From an uncultured Dorea sp. (lineage in GTDB: Bacteria > Bacillota_A > Clostridia > Lachnospirales > Lachnospiraceae): DNA of 14,838 bases. The notes below the pieces were generated by a model. The model saw only the letters and a list, made by a program, of their open reading frames with translations. It was not told the DNA's origin and did no database searches. The first letter of the stretch is position 1; the number at the start of each line of letters is the position of its first letter. The DNA lies in the NCBI GenBank assembly GCA_948468495.1, contig CAOKJI010000008.1, positions 1 through 14,838 on the forward strand, written 5' to 3'. The position numbers and the translations under genes are program-made. This document shows, piece by piece, positions 7,901 through 14,716 of this stretch.

Positions 7901-8268
7901 TCATGCTTTCCCACCTCAAAGACAGCTCCGATACAGGTTGTAAGACCGCTTCCGGTATCCTCAATCTCCAATACAATCTGGGCGCAGAAGTCCGCCTGTT
8001 CCCGGTTTGCGGTTCCGTCTTTCTGGGCTCCTCTAAGATAACTCAATACGCTTCTTTTGTTTTTCGCATCGTCTGCAGCCTTATTTAAAAATGCAGCCGA
8101 CACACTGCCATAGAGAACCACCTGAATCGCATCCATCACTGTGGACTTCCCCGAGCCGCTTTTCCCGCTGAACAGATTCACATACTCGTGAAATTCTAAG
8201 ATTTTGTGGCTGATTCCGCCCCAGTTATTCATCAGCATCCGACGGAATAATTTCTTCGATTGTTTCAT
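4909..8268 (-). CDS. jetC: JetC/MksB-like SMC ATPase (Wadjet-type)
   Basis: This is the motor subunit of a Wadjet/MksBEF-type SMC complex, which embraces and extrudes DNA with ATP. The 1119-residue protein has the SMC plan. The N-terminal head has Walker A GKSGSGKST (residues 35-43). A long charged coiled coil covers about 240-465, and a globular hinge-like middle about 475-625. A second coiled coil runs to about 900. The C-terminal head has the ABC signature SGGEGQ (1011-1016), Walker B LVLLDEAF with D1047-E1048, and D-loop SKMD (1051-1054). All ATPase motifs look intact. The start overlaps jetB by 44 nt; AAGGGGG lies 9 nt before it, and the N-terminal residues are needed for the first strand of the head. 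No jetD follows: after 185 nt comes spoVAD. MksB and JetC are close relatives, so a chromosome-maintenance role is the main alternative. Confidence 0.9.
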   Translation of the reverse strand: MKQSKKLFRRMLMNNWGGISHKILEFHEYVNLFSGKSGSGKSTVMDAIQVVLYGSVSAAFLNKAADDAKNKRSVLSYLRGAQKDGTANREQADFCAQIVLEIEDTGSGLTTCIGAVFEVGKHDRELRKYHFFSHSGKIPENGYITENGTPYTTAQLKKLIELRSGSEENRGRLEVNRIYPSREAYLNTLYDVIFGYIDPGRLVTMEKSAIALRMADGTGQFIRDYMFPKSKEDTVSAISRQLGAYREIKERVDDLERRIEILKEIGEENRKLVQVKADRIRAERILRILDIESCKIRLEAKREDLNGIGGKISELDEKYNILEAGRKEKTDELIEVKAELQASDYGVKKKEMEELQTTIGLLEGNARQWKEIQNGLRAWAEDEDISGYVSNPTLQCIDGILEGEASESDFAKVKRGIENVLAVIGEELAELKESIRKTTKELNDKKEMAEDLKNDRKPYRKDLKSARAQLQSELGSQYGRTVHVEIFADLFDITDEKWKNAIEGRLGRIKRSLIVEPQYAVDAAKIFRRMKRREFEEVDLINTAAIKRDNPKAEEGTLYDAVRAAEPYVDLCLRKYLGRIYKCETVDELHQVRDGVTPDCYSYSNYIFRHLREDDYNRYACIGTRVSKAKLKELEDEVYELQKRQIADVQLQETLNQAQKFERLNQSPAQLARLSSASKELNIYLKKREQLKEELRGLEDGSFTAQRKERLESLEQALAEINRQLNQVNKERIGREGDYRAVEKELGDYKERLAGLQEGFAVNETLLAEVKENLETQAENTYRRKQHEKLARLGEQEEQAEDQRTIARNHFNREYPAYGFTGVERDNDVYDKVLAQLLQDFEPKYKEEFEKQYRLVYHSLRENVIATIHGEIKAAYRHKREINRMLSKIRFSDSTYQIDILPAENENGQFYEMLMAPELDSKVLYNDGFDGQLSLGEDEFYQKYERQIQKLTEKFMPPRDEEGEKRSLHKQEMEKYADYRNYLTFSMYERVEDEQGNIKKNAVDEMAGRDSGGEGQNPKYVALLAGFAMLYMQQSNRDSKIRLVLLDEAFSKMDKERSEVCLRYARELELQLIVCVPDERLQSLIRNVDSVYGFRRHQNQISMMHIDKGNYLEMIEGGN

Positions 8269-8872
8269 CCTCTGCGGCCCCCTTCCCGTATTCGTCGATT
8301 AATTCATTCATATCCGCAGCGCTCACGTAGAGATTAATCGTGCTGTACAGATAGATTGGCGTATCATCCTCCACATCCCGCACAGAACCCGGAAGTTCAA
8401 CCATCTGATGTCGGTTCATCAGGTACAGCGCTTCCCTCCATTCCGCGCTGGTGAGCTTCCAGTCCAGGAGATTCGTATTCTTGCCATATTCCCGGATTTC
8501 CTCAAGATTCGTCACCGTCGCATGGAGTCCCTCCCCAAGAATCTTATCCCGGTAAATCATTTTGACCAACAGAATAATAATCGTTGAAGTCAGACTGATT
8601 CTCTCCGTCTCGACGCCGTCGCCCTTCAGCCGGAAGATATGCTCCTGTGGGTCATGTTCCAGTTCGCACCCAAGCACCGACAGATAATCCTCAATAAATC
8701 CTTTGTGCCTGATGCAGAGCTCATAATCCGGATTATCCCGAGGCGTTAAAGTTACTGGGTCGTACCTCATCTGTAAAATGCAGGTCTGACGGAATAATCT
8801 GTTGATTGTCCTTTTCAAATTCTCTGCTTCGCTGACAGACAATTCTTCCATATATGTCATATACGCTGCCAT
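8225..8872 (-). CDS. jetB: JetB/MksE-like SMC accessory subunit (DUF4194)
   Basis: This 215-residue acidic protein lies between the JetA- and JetC-like genes, where the MukE/MksE/JetB winged-helix (KITE-like) subunit is expected. Visible features are an N-terminal helical part (NLKRTINRLFRQTCILQMRY), a segment with a hydrophobic helix (LTSTIIILLVKMIYRDKI, about 95-111), a C-terminal winged-helix-like region (LTSAEWREALYLMNRHQMVEL), and an acidic tail EDETIEEIIPSDADE. Such subunits bind the kleisin and the SMC head and control DNA entry. Its ribosome site AAGGAG lies inside the last codons of jetA, 7 nt before the ATG, and its end overlaps jetC by 44 nt. This suggests translational coupling of all three genes. 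Family assignment is from context plus sequence character. Confidence 0.82.
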   Translation of the reverse strand: MAAYMTYMEELSVSEAENLKRTINRLFRQTCILQMRYDPVTLTPRDNPDYELCIRHKGFIEDYLSVLGCELEHDPQEHIFRLKGDGVETERISLTSTIIILLVKMIYRDKILGEGLHATVTNLEEIREYGKNTNLLDWKLTSAEWREALYLMNRHQMVELPGSVRDVEDDTPIYLYSTINLYVSAADMNELIDEYGKGAAEDETIEEIIPSDADE

Positions 8873-8876
8873 CTGT

Positions 8877-10388
8877 TTACTCCTTAATCTTTAGTTCTGA
8901 AAAACGATATCCTTCCTGATTCTCAAACTCCTGTCCAATCGTAATCTCCCCTGCGCTGTCCGCAATTTCCACCGCATCCTGCCATACAAAGAACAACTTC
9001 TCCAAGTCCTCCATGGACTGAACCGTATCTTCTGTTACAGTAAATACGCCGTTCCTCTCATTCTTTCTGCGGAAAACTTCAATCTCCTGTCTGGTATAGA
9101 GAGGCTTCAGGATAAATCCATCCAAATCCTCCTGTTCTTCTCCCCGCATTACCGCCTGAGGCTGAAATTCTGATTTCTCCGTACCTTTGCGCCGATACAA
9201 ACTCCGGTCAGTCACCGCCCGGTATCGCTCAGTAAGCTTCATCCGCAGGGATAACTTCTCTAGAATCTCCTCCCGTTTATCACTCTGACTCAGAAGATTC
9301 GCCAGAACTGCCGTCCGGTCCTCCTCCATGGCGCCTTCCATCAGAATATAGCGGATTCTTGCCGCCGCCCGGCTGGCAAATACGGTCTTCTGCTCGATTA
9401 GCCTGTTATATCTGCGCTCTATCGCGTCAAATTCCCTCTCAATCCGGCAGAGCAGGTTCGTCGCCTCCCCGCACAGCTCCACCTCTCTCTCTATACGGCG
9501 GCTCTTTATCCGATAACTGAGTTCCCATCTCTGCGCCGCCTGGGACTGCACTTCTGTCTCGGCTTCTTCCTTTTTCGTTCCTTCCGCCTCTGTTTCCTGT
9601 CCGCCTGCTCTCCGTAACTGTTCCGCGGCTTCTTCTTCCAGTTTACGCTTCTTTTCCAGAAACTCCCGTCTTCTGCTCTCATTCTCTTCAAGATTCTGCT
9701 CAATCAGCTCCTTTACAGCCTCCTTATACCGGTAGAAGCTGTCTGTGGTAGTGAGAATCGCATATTTCCTGCTGTCACTGTTATTGATTTCCTTCACCAG
9801 CACCTCCTGGATTCCTAGAAAACTCCTCTGTCTGGACAACTCGTCAAAATACCCCCGCATGCCCTCCTGCATATTGGCAAGCATCTGCAGCAGGGAACGC
9901 GAGGTCTGAAATGCGCTCTTTAAAATCTCATTATTCTTCTCTTTATCCGCGCTGTAAGTATACAGATGGCTGTAAACTGCCAGCACGCTCTCCCGCTCTC
10001 TGGTATTCTCCTCGCTGTGAAGGCGGACAAATAACTCCACAAACATCTGACTGTACTCTGGAAATGATACCACATAGCTGTCCAAAGTCTCGTCATAATC
10101 CCGTCTGAGCCACCCCCAGTCCTCCAAATGTTTCAGACAGACCGACTCCATATTCGCCCGGGTTAGAAGTTCGCCCTCTTCGTCAAACTGTTCTTTGCTC
10201 CAATCCATAGTCTGAGCCGCAATCCGCTCGTTCATAATACTGCGGCATTCCATCTCTGTCAGCCCAAGCAGAGAATAGGAACGTGCGGACTCCTCATAAA
10301 TGCCAGCTAGAAACTGCTGGTAATAATCCATATATTTACTTGCAAACAATCTGTAAAACTCTCTCGGTATCCTGTCGGCTAAATTCAT
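8877..10388 (-). CDS. jetA: JetA/MksF-like kleisin subunit
   Basis: JetA is the kleisin that bridges the SMC heads in Wadjet complexes. The 503-residue product opens with IPREFYRLFASKYMDYYQQF, typical of the JetA family (Wadjet JetA family/DUF5716). A helical domain follows to about residue 230. A highly charged Lys/Glu/Arg stretch at about 235-290 (such as EEEAAEQLRRAGGQETEAEG) separates it from a second helical part and a C-terminal domain (about 425-503). The ATG at 10388 has GGGGAAGGG just before it. The gene lies 27 nt after the signal-peptidase gene and 4 nt before jetB, so one transcript is likely. MukF/MksF is the alternative name; the gene order F-E-B equals JetA-B-C. Confidence 0.88.
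   Translation of the reverse strand: MNLADRIPREFYRLFASKYMDYYQQFLAGIYEESARSYSLLGLTEMECRSIMNERIAAQTMDWSKEQFDEEGELLTRANMESVCLKHLEDWGWLRRDYDETLDSYVVSFPEYSQMFVELFVRLHSEENTRERESVLAVYSHLYTYSADKEKNNEILKSAFQTSRSLLQMLANMQEGMRGYFDELSRQRSFLGIQEVLVKEINNSDSRKYAILTTTDSFYRYKEAVKELIEQNLEENESRRREFLEKKRKLEEEAAEQLRRAGGQETEAEGTKKEEAETEVQSQAAQRWELSYRIKSRRIEREVELCGEATNLLCRIEREFDAIERRYNRLIEQKTVFASRAAARIRYILMEGAMEEDRTAVLANLLSQSDKREEILEKLSLRMKLTERYRAVTDRSLYRRKGTEKSEFQPQAVMRGEEQEDLDGFILKPLYTRQEIEVFRRKNERNGVFTVTEDTVQSMEDLEKLFFVWQDAVEIADSAGEITIGQEFENQEGYRFSELKIKE
8880..8885 (-). promoter_or_regulatory. RBS of jetB inside jetA
   Basis: AAGGAG on the minus strand makes up the last two codons of jetA, followed by its TAA. 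It lies 7 nt before the jetB ATG, so ribosomes ending jetA can restart on jetB. Confidence 0.6.
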
Positions 10389-10415
10389 ATCCCTTCCCCG
10401 CAGACCATAATATAT

Positions 10416-11030
10416 TTATTTTACAAATGGCTTTCCGACATAAGGTATGTAAAAAAGCACCTTTCCTTCAATCATGCCATATGTAATCTCTTCTTCGTCT
10501 ATCGACGCATTCGCCCGCCCCTTTGTGCGGAACGTATAGCAGCCGCTTTTTTTATAATTCTCAGTTACACTTACAATCTCATGGGTAATCCGCAGACCGT
10601 CCCGGTTCCTGTAAATAATAACGTCTCCCGGCTCAAGCTTTTCCATGGGGGCCTCATAAGAAATAATCAAACTCCCCTTCGGGATAGCGTCTCCCATACT
10701 CTCCGACCTCATACAAAACAAATGGATATGAAAAAAACTTAAGTTCGTAATAATCAGCGCTGCCACCAGCAAAACAATCACAAATCCAGCGGAGAAAATC
10801 TTCGGTTTTTTACGTTTTGAAGCAGGCTCTTCTATAAGAACCTGCTCCCGCACATTGTCATCTTCCTTCTGATTTACTTCTTTCTGCTCCCGCTTCCGTA
10901 TAGCTTCCTGTTCCGCTTCTTCCTGACTGTCCTTTTCCTGGCGTCCCGCTTCTTTCCAATCATCCCCATGAAACAGTTCTTCCGGACTTGGAAACTGCTC
11001 TGCAAAATCGCCCCATTCTTTTCTATCCAT
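10416..11030 (-). CDS. SipW-type (ER-type) signal peptidase I
   Basis: Signal peptidase I removes signal peptides at the outer face of the membrane. Residues 107-119 (MRSESMGDAIPKG) hold the catalytic Ser, S111. RITHEIVSV places His150 where bacterial enzymes usually have Lys, the mark of the SipW/ER/archaeal subtype that uses a Ser-His pair. TKGRANASIDEE (Asp about 178) fits the conserved acidic box. A single membrane anchor lies at about 79-97 (SAGFVIVLLVAALIITNL). The first 75 residues are an unusual, very charged cytoplasmic extension rich in Glu, Lys and Gln. At 204 residues it has no clear second membrane helix. AGGAGAGG lies 9 nt before the ATG. It sits between a coiled-coil protein and jetA in the same run. 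SipW enzymes usually have dedicated substrates, but none is encoded here. Confidence 0.88.
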   Translation of the reverse strand: MDRKEWGDFAEQFPSPEELFHGDDWKEAGRQEKDSQEEAEQEAIRKREQKEVNQKEDDNVREQVLIEEPASKRKKPKIFSAGFVIVLLVAALIITNLSFFHIHLFCMRSESMGDAIPKGSLIISYEAPMEKLEPGDVIIYRNRDGLRITHEIVSVTENYKKSGCYTFRTKGRANASIDEEEITYGMIEGKVLFYIPYVGKPFVK

Positions 11031-11080
11031 AAATGATAACCTCTCCTATGCCACGCTGTGCCTGAGAATCACATGAAACT

Positions 11081-11692
11081 TTACTGCTTCCGCTTCATTC
11101 TTCTTTTCACACTCTCCCGAATATACTGCTCAAGCTTTGAACCCGGAATCCTGCTCTTATTCTTAAAAAATTCCTCATACAGCCATTGCTGCTTCTCCAG
11201 CTTATCCTCCAAACCCGCAATTACAGCATGGTTGTCCTGAATGAGCTGCTCCTTTTCCTCAAGCCCCGCTTCCAGTTCCTGTATCCGCTCATTCTGCTTC
11301 TCGAAGTCTTCCCCCAGTTTCTCTATGTCTTCCTGAAGACACATGACGGTTTCTCTTTCTTTGAGAAGCAGATTCTCCTGCTTTCTGATTACCTCTCCCC
11401 GGGAGCGGATGGTTTCCTTTTGAACTTCTATGACGCTCTCATTCGTCTTGATTTCATTCTTCTGCTGCTCAATCAGCTTCTCCTGCTCCTTACTGTGCTC
11501 CCAGAGCTTCTTATAGTAATTCTCAGCTTCTTCCAGCTTCTGTACCTGTTTCTGACTCTGCTCATTTGCCAGTCTCAATTCCTCCTGAAGATTCTGAATC
11601 CTTTCCTGAAGCTCTTCAATATAAGCATCCGCACTTTTCTTATTATATCCGCCAAATAAACTGCCGTTAATCTTTACGTCCATCTCGCCCAT
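11081..11692 (-). CDS. DivIVA-like coiled-coil protein
   Basis: This 203-residue protein is almost entirely coiled coil. The N-terminus, VKINGSLFGGYNKKSADAYI, resembles the membrane-binding head of DivIVA/GpsB proteins, where an F-x-GYN/D motif is followed by (V)D-x-(F/Y)-(I/L). From about residue 25 to 175 it is a heptad-like run rich in Glu, Gln, Lys and Leu. The C-terminus is basic (ESVKRRMKRKQ). No membrane segment is seen. DivIVA-like proteins mark curved membranes at septa and poles. An AAGGA site lies about 10 nt before the ATG, and a TTGACA promoter lies just upstream, making this the first gene of the run leading to jetABC. The DivIVA match rests on a short motif and is uncertain; the coiled coil is clear. 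Confidence 0.7.
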   Translation of the reverse strand: MGEMDVKINGSLFGGYNKKSADAYIEELQERIQNLQEELRLANEQSQKQVQKLEEAENYYKKLWEHSKEQEKLIEQQKNEIKTNESVIEVQKETIRSRGEVIRKQENLLLKERETVMCLQEDIEKLGEDFEKQNERIQELEAGLEEKEQLIQDNHAVIAGLEDKLEKQQWLYEEFFKNKSRIPGSKLEQYIRESVKRRMKRKQ

Positions 11693-11725
11693 TAATGAAT
11701 CATCCTTTCTTACGACTTGTCATTA

Positions 11726-11755
11726 ATGTTACTATATATATCAATCATTTGTCAA
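11726..11755 (-). promoter_or_regulatory. Promoter of the coiled-coil/sip/jetABC run
   Basis: On the minus strand a perfect TTGACA (11755-11750) is followed after 18 nt by TAACAT (11731-11726, four of six consensus bases). Transcription would start near 11719, about 27 nt before the ATG at 11692. I see no other promoter in the short gaps down to jetC. Confidence 0.5.
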
Positions 11756-11791
11756 ATATTGTTGCTCTTTAGAGGCCTTCGGCAATGGGAT

Positions 11792-11826
11792 ACAAGACCA
11801 GACGAGTCTGCTTCGTCTGGTCTTGT
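11792..11826 (-). terminator. Perfect 14-bp hairpin after dapL
   Basis: ACAAGACCAGACGA (11792-11805) and TCGTCTGGTCTTGT (11813-11826) are perfect inverted repeats around a 7-nt loop, beginning 26 nt after the dapL stop. The T-rich end lies inside the stem rather than after it, so release may be weaker than at a classic terminator. A second small hairpin region follows (11761-11787). Confidence 0.65.
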
Positions 11827-11852
11827 CAGTAAAATTAATAAATCATGCAAAT

Positions 11853-13067
11853 TTATAATTTCTTAATTCTATCTATGGCCGCCACCGTATTTTCATAAGA
11901 GCCAAAAGCAGTCAGCCTGAAATACCCTTCTCCGCTCGGCCCAAAGCCTGAACCTGGCGTTCCTACCACGTTAGCCTGCTCAAGAAGATAATCGAAAAAT
12001 TCCCAGGAAGTCATTCCCTTCGGCGTCTCTAGCCAGATATAAGGCGCGTTAATCCCTCCGGATACACTGTAACCTGCCTCTTTCAGCCCCTCGCAAATCA
12101 CCCTGGCATTCTTCATGTAATATGCCACCTGCTTTTTTAGCTGTGCCTTGCCTGCCTCAGAATAAACTGCCTCGCCTGCCTTCTGGACAATATAAGGCGC
12201 TCCGTTATACTTGGTCCCATGACGTCTCGCCCACAAAGAATGCAGCATAACGTCTCCCTGCTTTACATCTTTTGGAATGACCGTAGCACCCAGACGCACC
12301 CCGGTAAAACCTGCATTCTTAGAGAAGCTGCGAAGTTCAATCGCACAGGTCCTTGCCCCCTCGCACTCATAAATCGTATGCGGCACATCCGCTTCAGAAA
12401 TATACGCCTCATAGGCCGCGTCATAAATAATGACCGCTCCTACCTTATTGGCATAATCCACCCACTCCTGAAGCTGACTTTTCGTAATGGCCGAACCGGT
12501 TGGATTATTCGGGAAACACAGATAAATGATATCCGGAGTCTCTTTTGGCAGCTCCGGCGCGAAATTCGTCTCCTTCGTACATGGCATATAGATGACGTCG
12601 CTCCAGGTCTCAGTTTCTTTGTCATAAATGCCGGTACGCCCCGCCATTACATTGGTATCCACATAAACGGGATAAACCGGGTCGCACACTGCAATCTTAT
12701 TATCCTTCGCAAAGATCTCCTGAATATTGCCGGAATCTCCCTTCGCTCCGTCAGAAATGAATATCTCGTCCGCGCTGATATCGCACCCCTTAGCCTGATA
12801 ATCATGCTTTGCCATCGCGCTTCGTAAAAATTCATATCCCAAATCCGGCGCATAACCATGAAAAGTCTCTGCATGCGCCATCTCATCCACAGCGCTGTGC
12901 AGCGCGTCAATAATCGCCGGCGCAAGGGGCTGCGTGACGTCTCCGATTCCCAGACGAATCACACTTTTGTCCGGGTTCGCCGCCGTAAATGCCGCTACCT
13001 TTTTCCCGATTGTTGAAAACAGATAACTCCCTGGTAATTTCAGATAATCCTCGTTAACTTTAAACAT
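11853..13067 (-). CDS. dapL: LL-diaminopimelate aminotransferase
   Basis: DapL converts tetrahydrodipicolinate directly to LL-diaminopimelate with glutamate and PLP, bypassing the acyl-intermediate steps of lysine synthesis. The 404-residue product shows the class I/II aminotransferase pattern: IRLGIGDVTQPL, FHGYAPDLGYEFLR, DPVYPVY, FPNNPTG (Asn about 187), YDAAYEAYI (Asp216, Tyr219), and the PLP lysine K250 in ELRSFSKNAGFTGVRLG. Length and the early motif MFKVNEDYLKLPGSYLFSTI match the DapL family, not aspartate aminotransferase. AGGAG lies 10 nt before the ATG. The gene is 21 nt after dapF, which uses its product, so the pair is an operon. It is followed by a strong hairpin. Confidence 0.97.
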   Translation of the reverse strand: MFKVNEDYLKLPGSYLFSTIGKKVAAFTAANPDKSVIRLGIGDVTQPLAPAIIDALHSAVDEMAHAETFHGYAPDLGYEFLRSAMAKHDYQAKGCDISADEIFISDGAKGDSGNIQEIFAKDNKIAVCDPVYPVYVDTNVMAGRTGIYDKETETWSDVIYMPCTKETNFAPELPKETPDIIYLCFPNNPTGSAITKSQLQEWVDYANKVGAVIIYDAAYEAYISEADVPHTIYECEGARTCAIELRSFSKNAGFTGVRLGATVIPKDVKQGDVMLHSLWARRHGTKYNGAPYIVQKAGEAVYSEAGKAQLKKQVAYYMKNARVICEGLKEAGYSVSGGINAPYIWLETPKGMTSWEFFDYLLEQANVVGTPGSGFGPSGEGYFRLTAFGSYENTVAAIDRIKKL

Positions 13068-13088
13068 CCTATGTATTCTCCTATTCTA

Positions 13089-13922
13089 TCATACTTTAAT
13101 CTCTCCGTCATATACAGTGACCGCCGGACCGGTCATATATACCTTCCCGTCCTTTTCACTCCATAAGACGGTCAACTCTCCACCCTCTAATTTTACCGTA
13201 ACCTGACGTTCTGTCAAGTCATTTAATACACTTGCCACAACAGACGCGCAGGCGCCGGTACCGCAGGCCAGCGTTTCGCCTGCTCCTCGCTCCCATACGC
13301 GCACCTTTATATGATTCCGGTCCGTCACCTCAGTAAATTCTACATTGACACGTTTCGGAAACCGTCCATGATACTCAAATTCCGGTCCCATCCGCCTGAT
13401 ATCAATCCCTTTTACACGATTCACATAGACTACTGCATGGGGATTTCCCATAGATACCCCAGTCATTCGGTATTCCGTCTGGTGAATCGTAATTTTCTCC
13501 TGAATTACCCTGCTGTTTTCCGAAATAATCGGTATTTTGTCCGCCTGGAGGATAGGATAGCCCATATCCACCGTTACCTGCTCCACCTGTCCTTCCGCCG
13601 TCTGAAGCCAGAGCTTCCGGACTCCCGCCAGTGTTTCAACCAGAAGTTCCTTCTTATCGGTCAGCTTATGTTCATATACGTACTTCGCCAGACACCGTAT
13701 CCCGTTGCCGCACATCTCCGCCCGGGAGCCGTCCGCATTGTAAATCTCCATCTTAAAGTCTGCCTTCTCGGAAGGGCCAATCAGAATCAGCCCATCCGAA
13801 CCGACGCCGAAATGCCGGTCGCTTATCCGCCTGGCAATTCGCTCTGGTTCTCTTACACATTCCGCCAGACAATTCACATACACGTAATCATTTCCCAGTC
13901 CATGCATCTTTGTAAAATACAT
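13089..13922 (-). CDS. dapF: Diaminopimelate epimerase
   Basis: DapF interconverts LL- and meso-diaminopimelate, the form needed for peptidoglycan and as the lysine precursor; it is a cytoplasmic, cofactor-free two-cysteine racemase. The 277-residue protein has the N-terminal MHGLGNDYVYV, the first catalytic Cys in AEMCGNGIRC (C71), MGNPHAVVYV in the second half, and the second catalytic Cys in TLACGTGACAS (C220). Length is normal and no key residue is missing. AAAGGAA lies shortly before the ATG. It is followed 21 nt later by dapL. A 96-nt purine-rich gap separates it from the ANTAR gene. I see no convincing promoter there, so read-through from glnA is possible. Confidence 0.97.
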   Translation of the reverse strand: MYFTKMHGLGNDYVYVNCLAECVREPERIARRISDRHFGVGSDGLILIGPSEKADFKMEIYNADGSRAEMCGNGIRCLAKYVYEHKLTDKKELLVETLAGVRKLWLQTAEGQVEQVTVDMGYPILQADKIPIISENSRVIQEKITIHQTEYRMTGVSMGNPHAVVYVNRVKGIDIRRMGPEFEYHGRFPKRVNVEFTEVTDRNHIKVRVWERGAGETLACGTGACASVVASVLNDLTERQVTVKLEGGELTVLWSEKDGKVYMTGPAVTVYDGEIKV

Positions 13923-14018
13923 ATATTCACTTTTCCTTTACAGCGATAAATTCTATTTCTGCACTCCTTCTCTATTCCTTATCTTCCGCTTTTCCTATTT
14001 ACTACCTCTCTCTGTATA

Positions 14019-14570
14019 CTAGTACTCCGCCATAATACTGAGTACCATCCCGGCTGTCTCCACCAGATTTGTTCCGCTGTCCATACTGCATTTCTGCAGA
14101 TATTTATGTGCTTCCTCCTCTGACATATGATTACGCGCCATCAGAAGTTCCTTCGCCTCCCAGATAATTTTCTGATGTTCCGGATTCTTCTCCTGCCTTA
14201 TCTTCTTTCGTTTTCGTCTTCTCCTGTCCATGGTCTGCTGCATCATTTCCATGGTATTCATCAAATCATATACCTTAAGGGGCGTTGACAGACCTACAAT
14301 CCCTTCCATGGTTTCCCCCTGCCATCTATCCGGCGATGCGATAAGGAGCATCTCAATTTCCGGGGGGAGAAATTCTCTGAGTCTGGTGTACAGCATATCC
14401 GGAAGCTTATATCCACATACCAGAATCCCCTCGTCTAACAGCTCCGTATACTGCAACGCCTGCGCGCCAGTGGTACATACGCCAATCACAGAAATCCCGC
14501 CTCTGACCAGAATATTCCGAATGTTCGCTGCATTTTCCTTTCTTGGAAATGCAACAATTACTCCTGCCAC
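14019..14570 (-). CDS. ANTAR-domain antiterminator with degenerate receiver
   Basis: ANTAR proteins bind paired hairpins in leader RNA and prevent termination, often of nitrogen genes. The C-terminal part of this 183-residue protein fits ANTAR: IIWEAKELLMARNHMSEEEA, then HKYLQKCSMDSGTNLVETAG. The N-terminal 110 residues resemble a response-regulator receiver, but the acidic pair after the first strand is absent (VIVAFPRKENAA). The phospho-acceptor position before KLPDM is Gly53 (VCGYKLPDM) instead of Asp. A basic linker, MDRRRRKRKKIRQEK, joins the two. The start is GTG at 14568-14570 with AAGGGGG 7 nt upstream. It follows glnA by 146 nt, a common clostridial arrangement, so glutamine synthetase or other nitrogen genes are its likely targets. 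Signal input is probably not ordinary phosphorylation. Confidence 0.88.
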   Translation of the reverse strand: MAGVIVAFPRKENAANIRNILVRGGISVIGVCTTGAQALQYTELLDEGILVCGYKLPDMLYTRLREFLPPEIEMLLIASPDRWQGETMEGIVGLSTPLKVYDLMNTMEMMQQTMDRRRRKRKKIRQEKNPEHQKIIWEAKELLMARNHMSEEEAHKYLQKCSMDSGTNLVETAGMVLSIMAEY

Positions 14571-14716
14571 GCTTACACCCCCTTTTTCTGCGGTACTTTA
14601 TATCGCGTATTCTTATGTTCCTTCCGATGTTCTCTTTATAACCTTTTTATCTGAATACCGGACAAAATGTTTATTTTAAGCTCACTGCGGCTTCACTGTT
14701 ACCTTATTTCTGCCGG

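Noticed and set aside
11186..11659. 157-codon leucine-rich open frame on the plus strand
   Set aside because: It is the antisense shadow of the coiled-coil gene: Glu/Lys/Gln-rich codons read backwards give Leu/Phe-rich nonsense. It has no ribosome site.
13923..14018. Promoter or small gene in the ANTAR-dapF gap
   Set aside because: The 96 nt are purine-rich with ribosome-site-like AGGAG strings, but no frame longer than a few codons follows and no well-spaced promoter boxes are present.
14571..14716. Possible promoter or ANTAR-target hairpin pair between glnA and the ANTAR gene
   Set aside because: TTGTCC and TATAAA are 19 nt apart, and the only inverted repeat is a distant 6-bp GTATTC/GAATAC. 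I could not draw two clear hexaloop hairpins.
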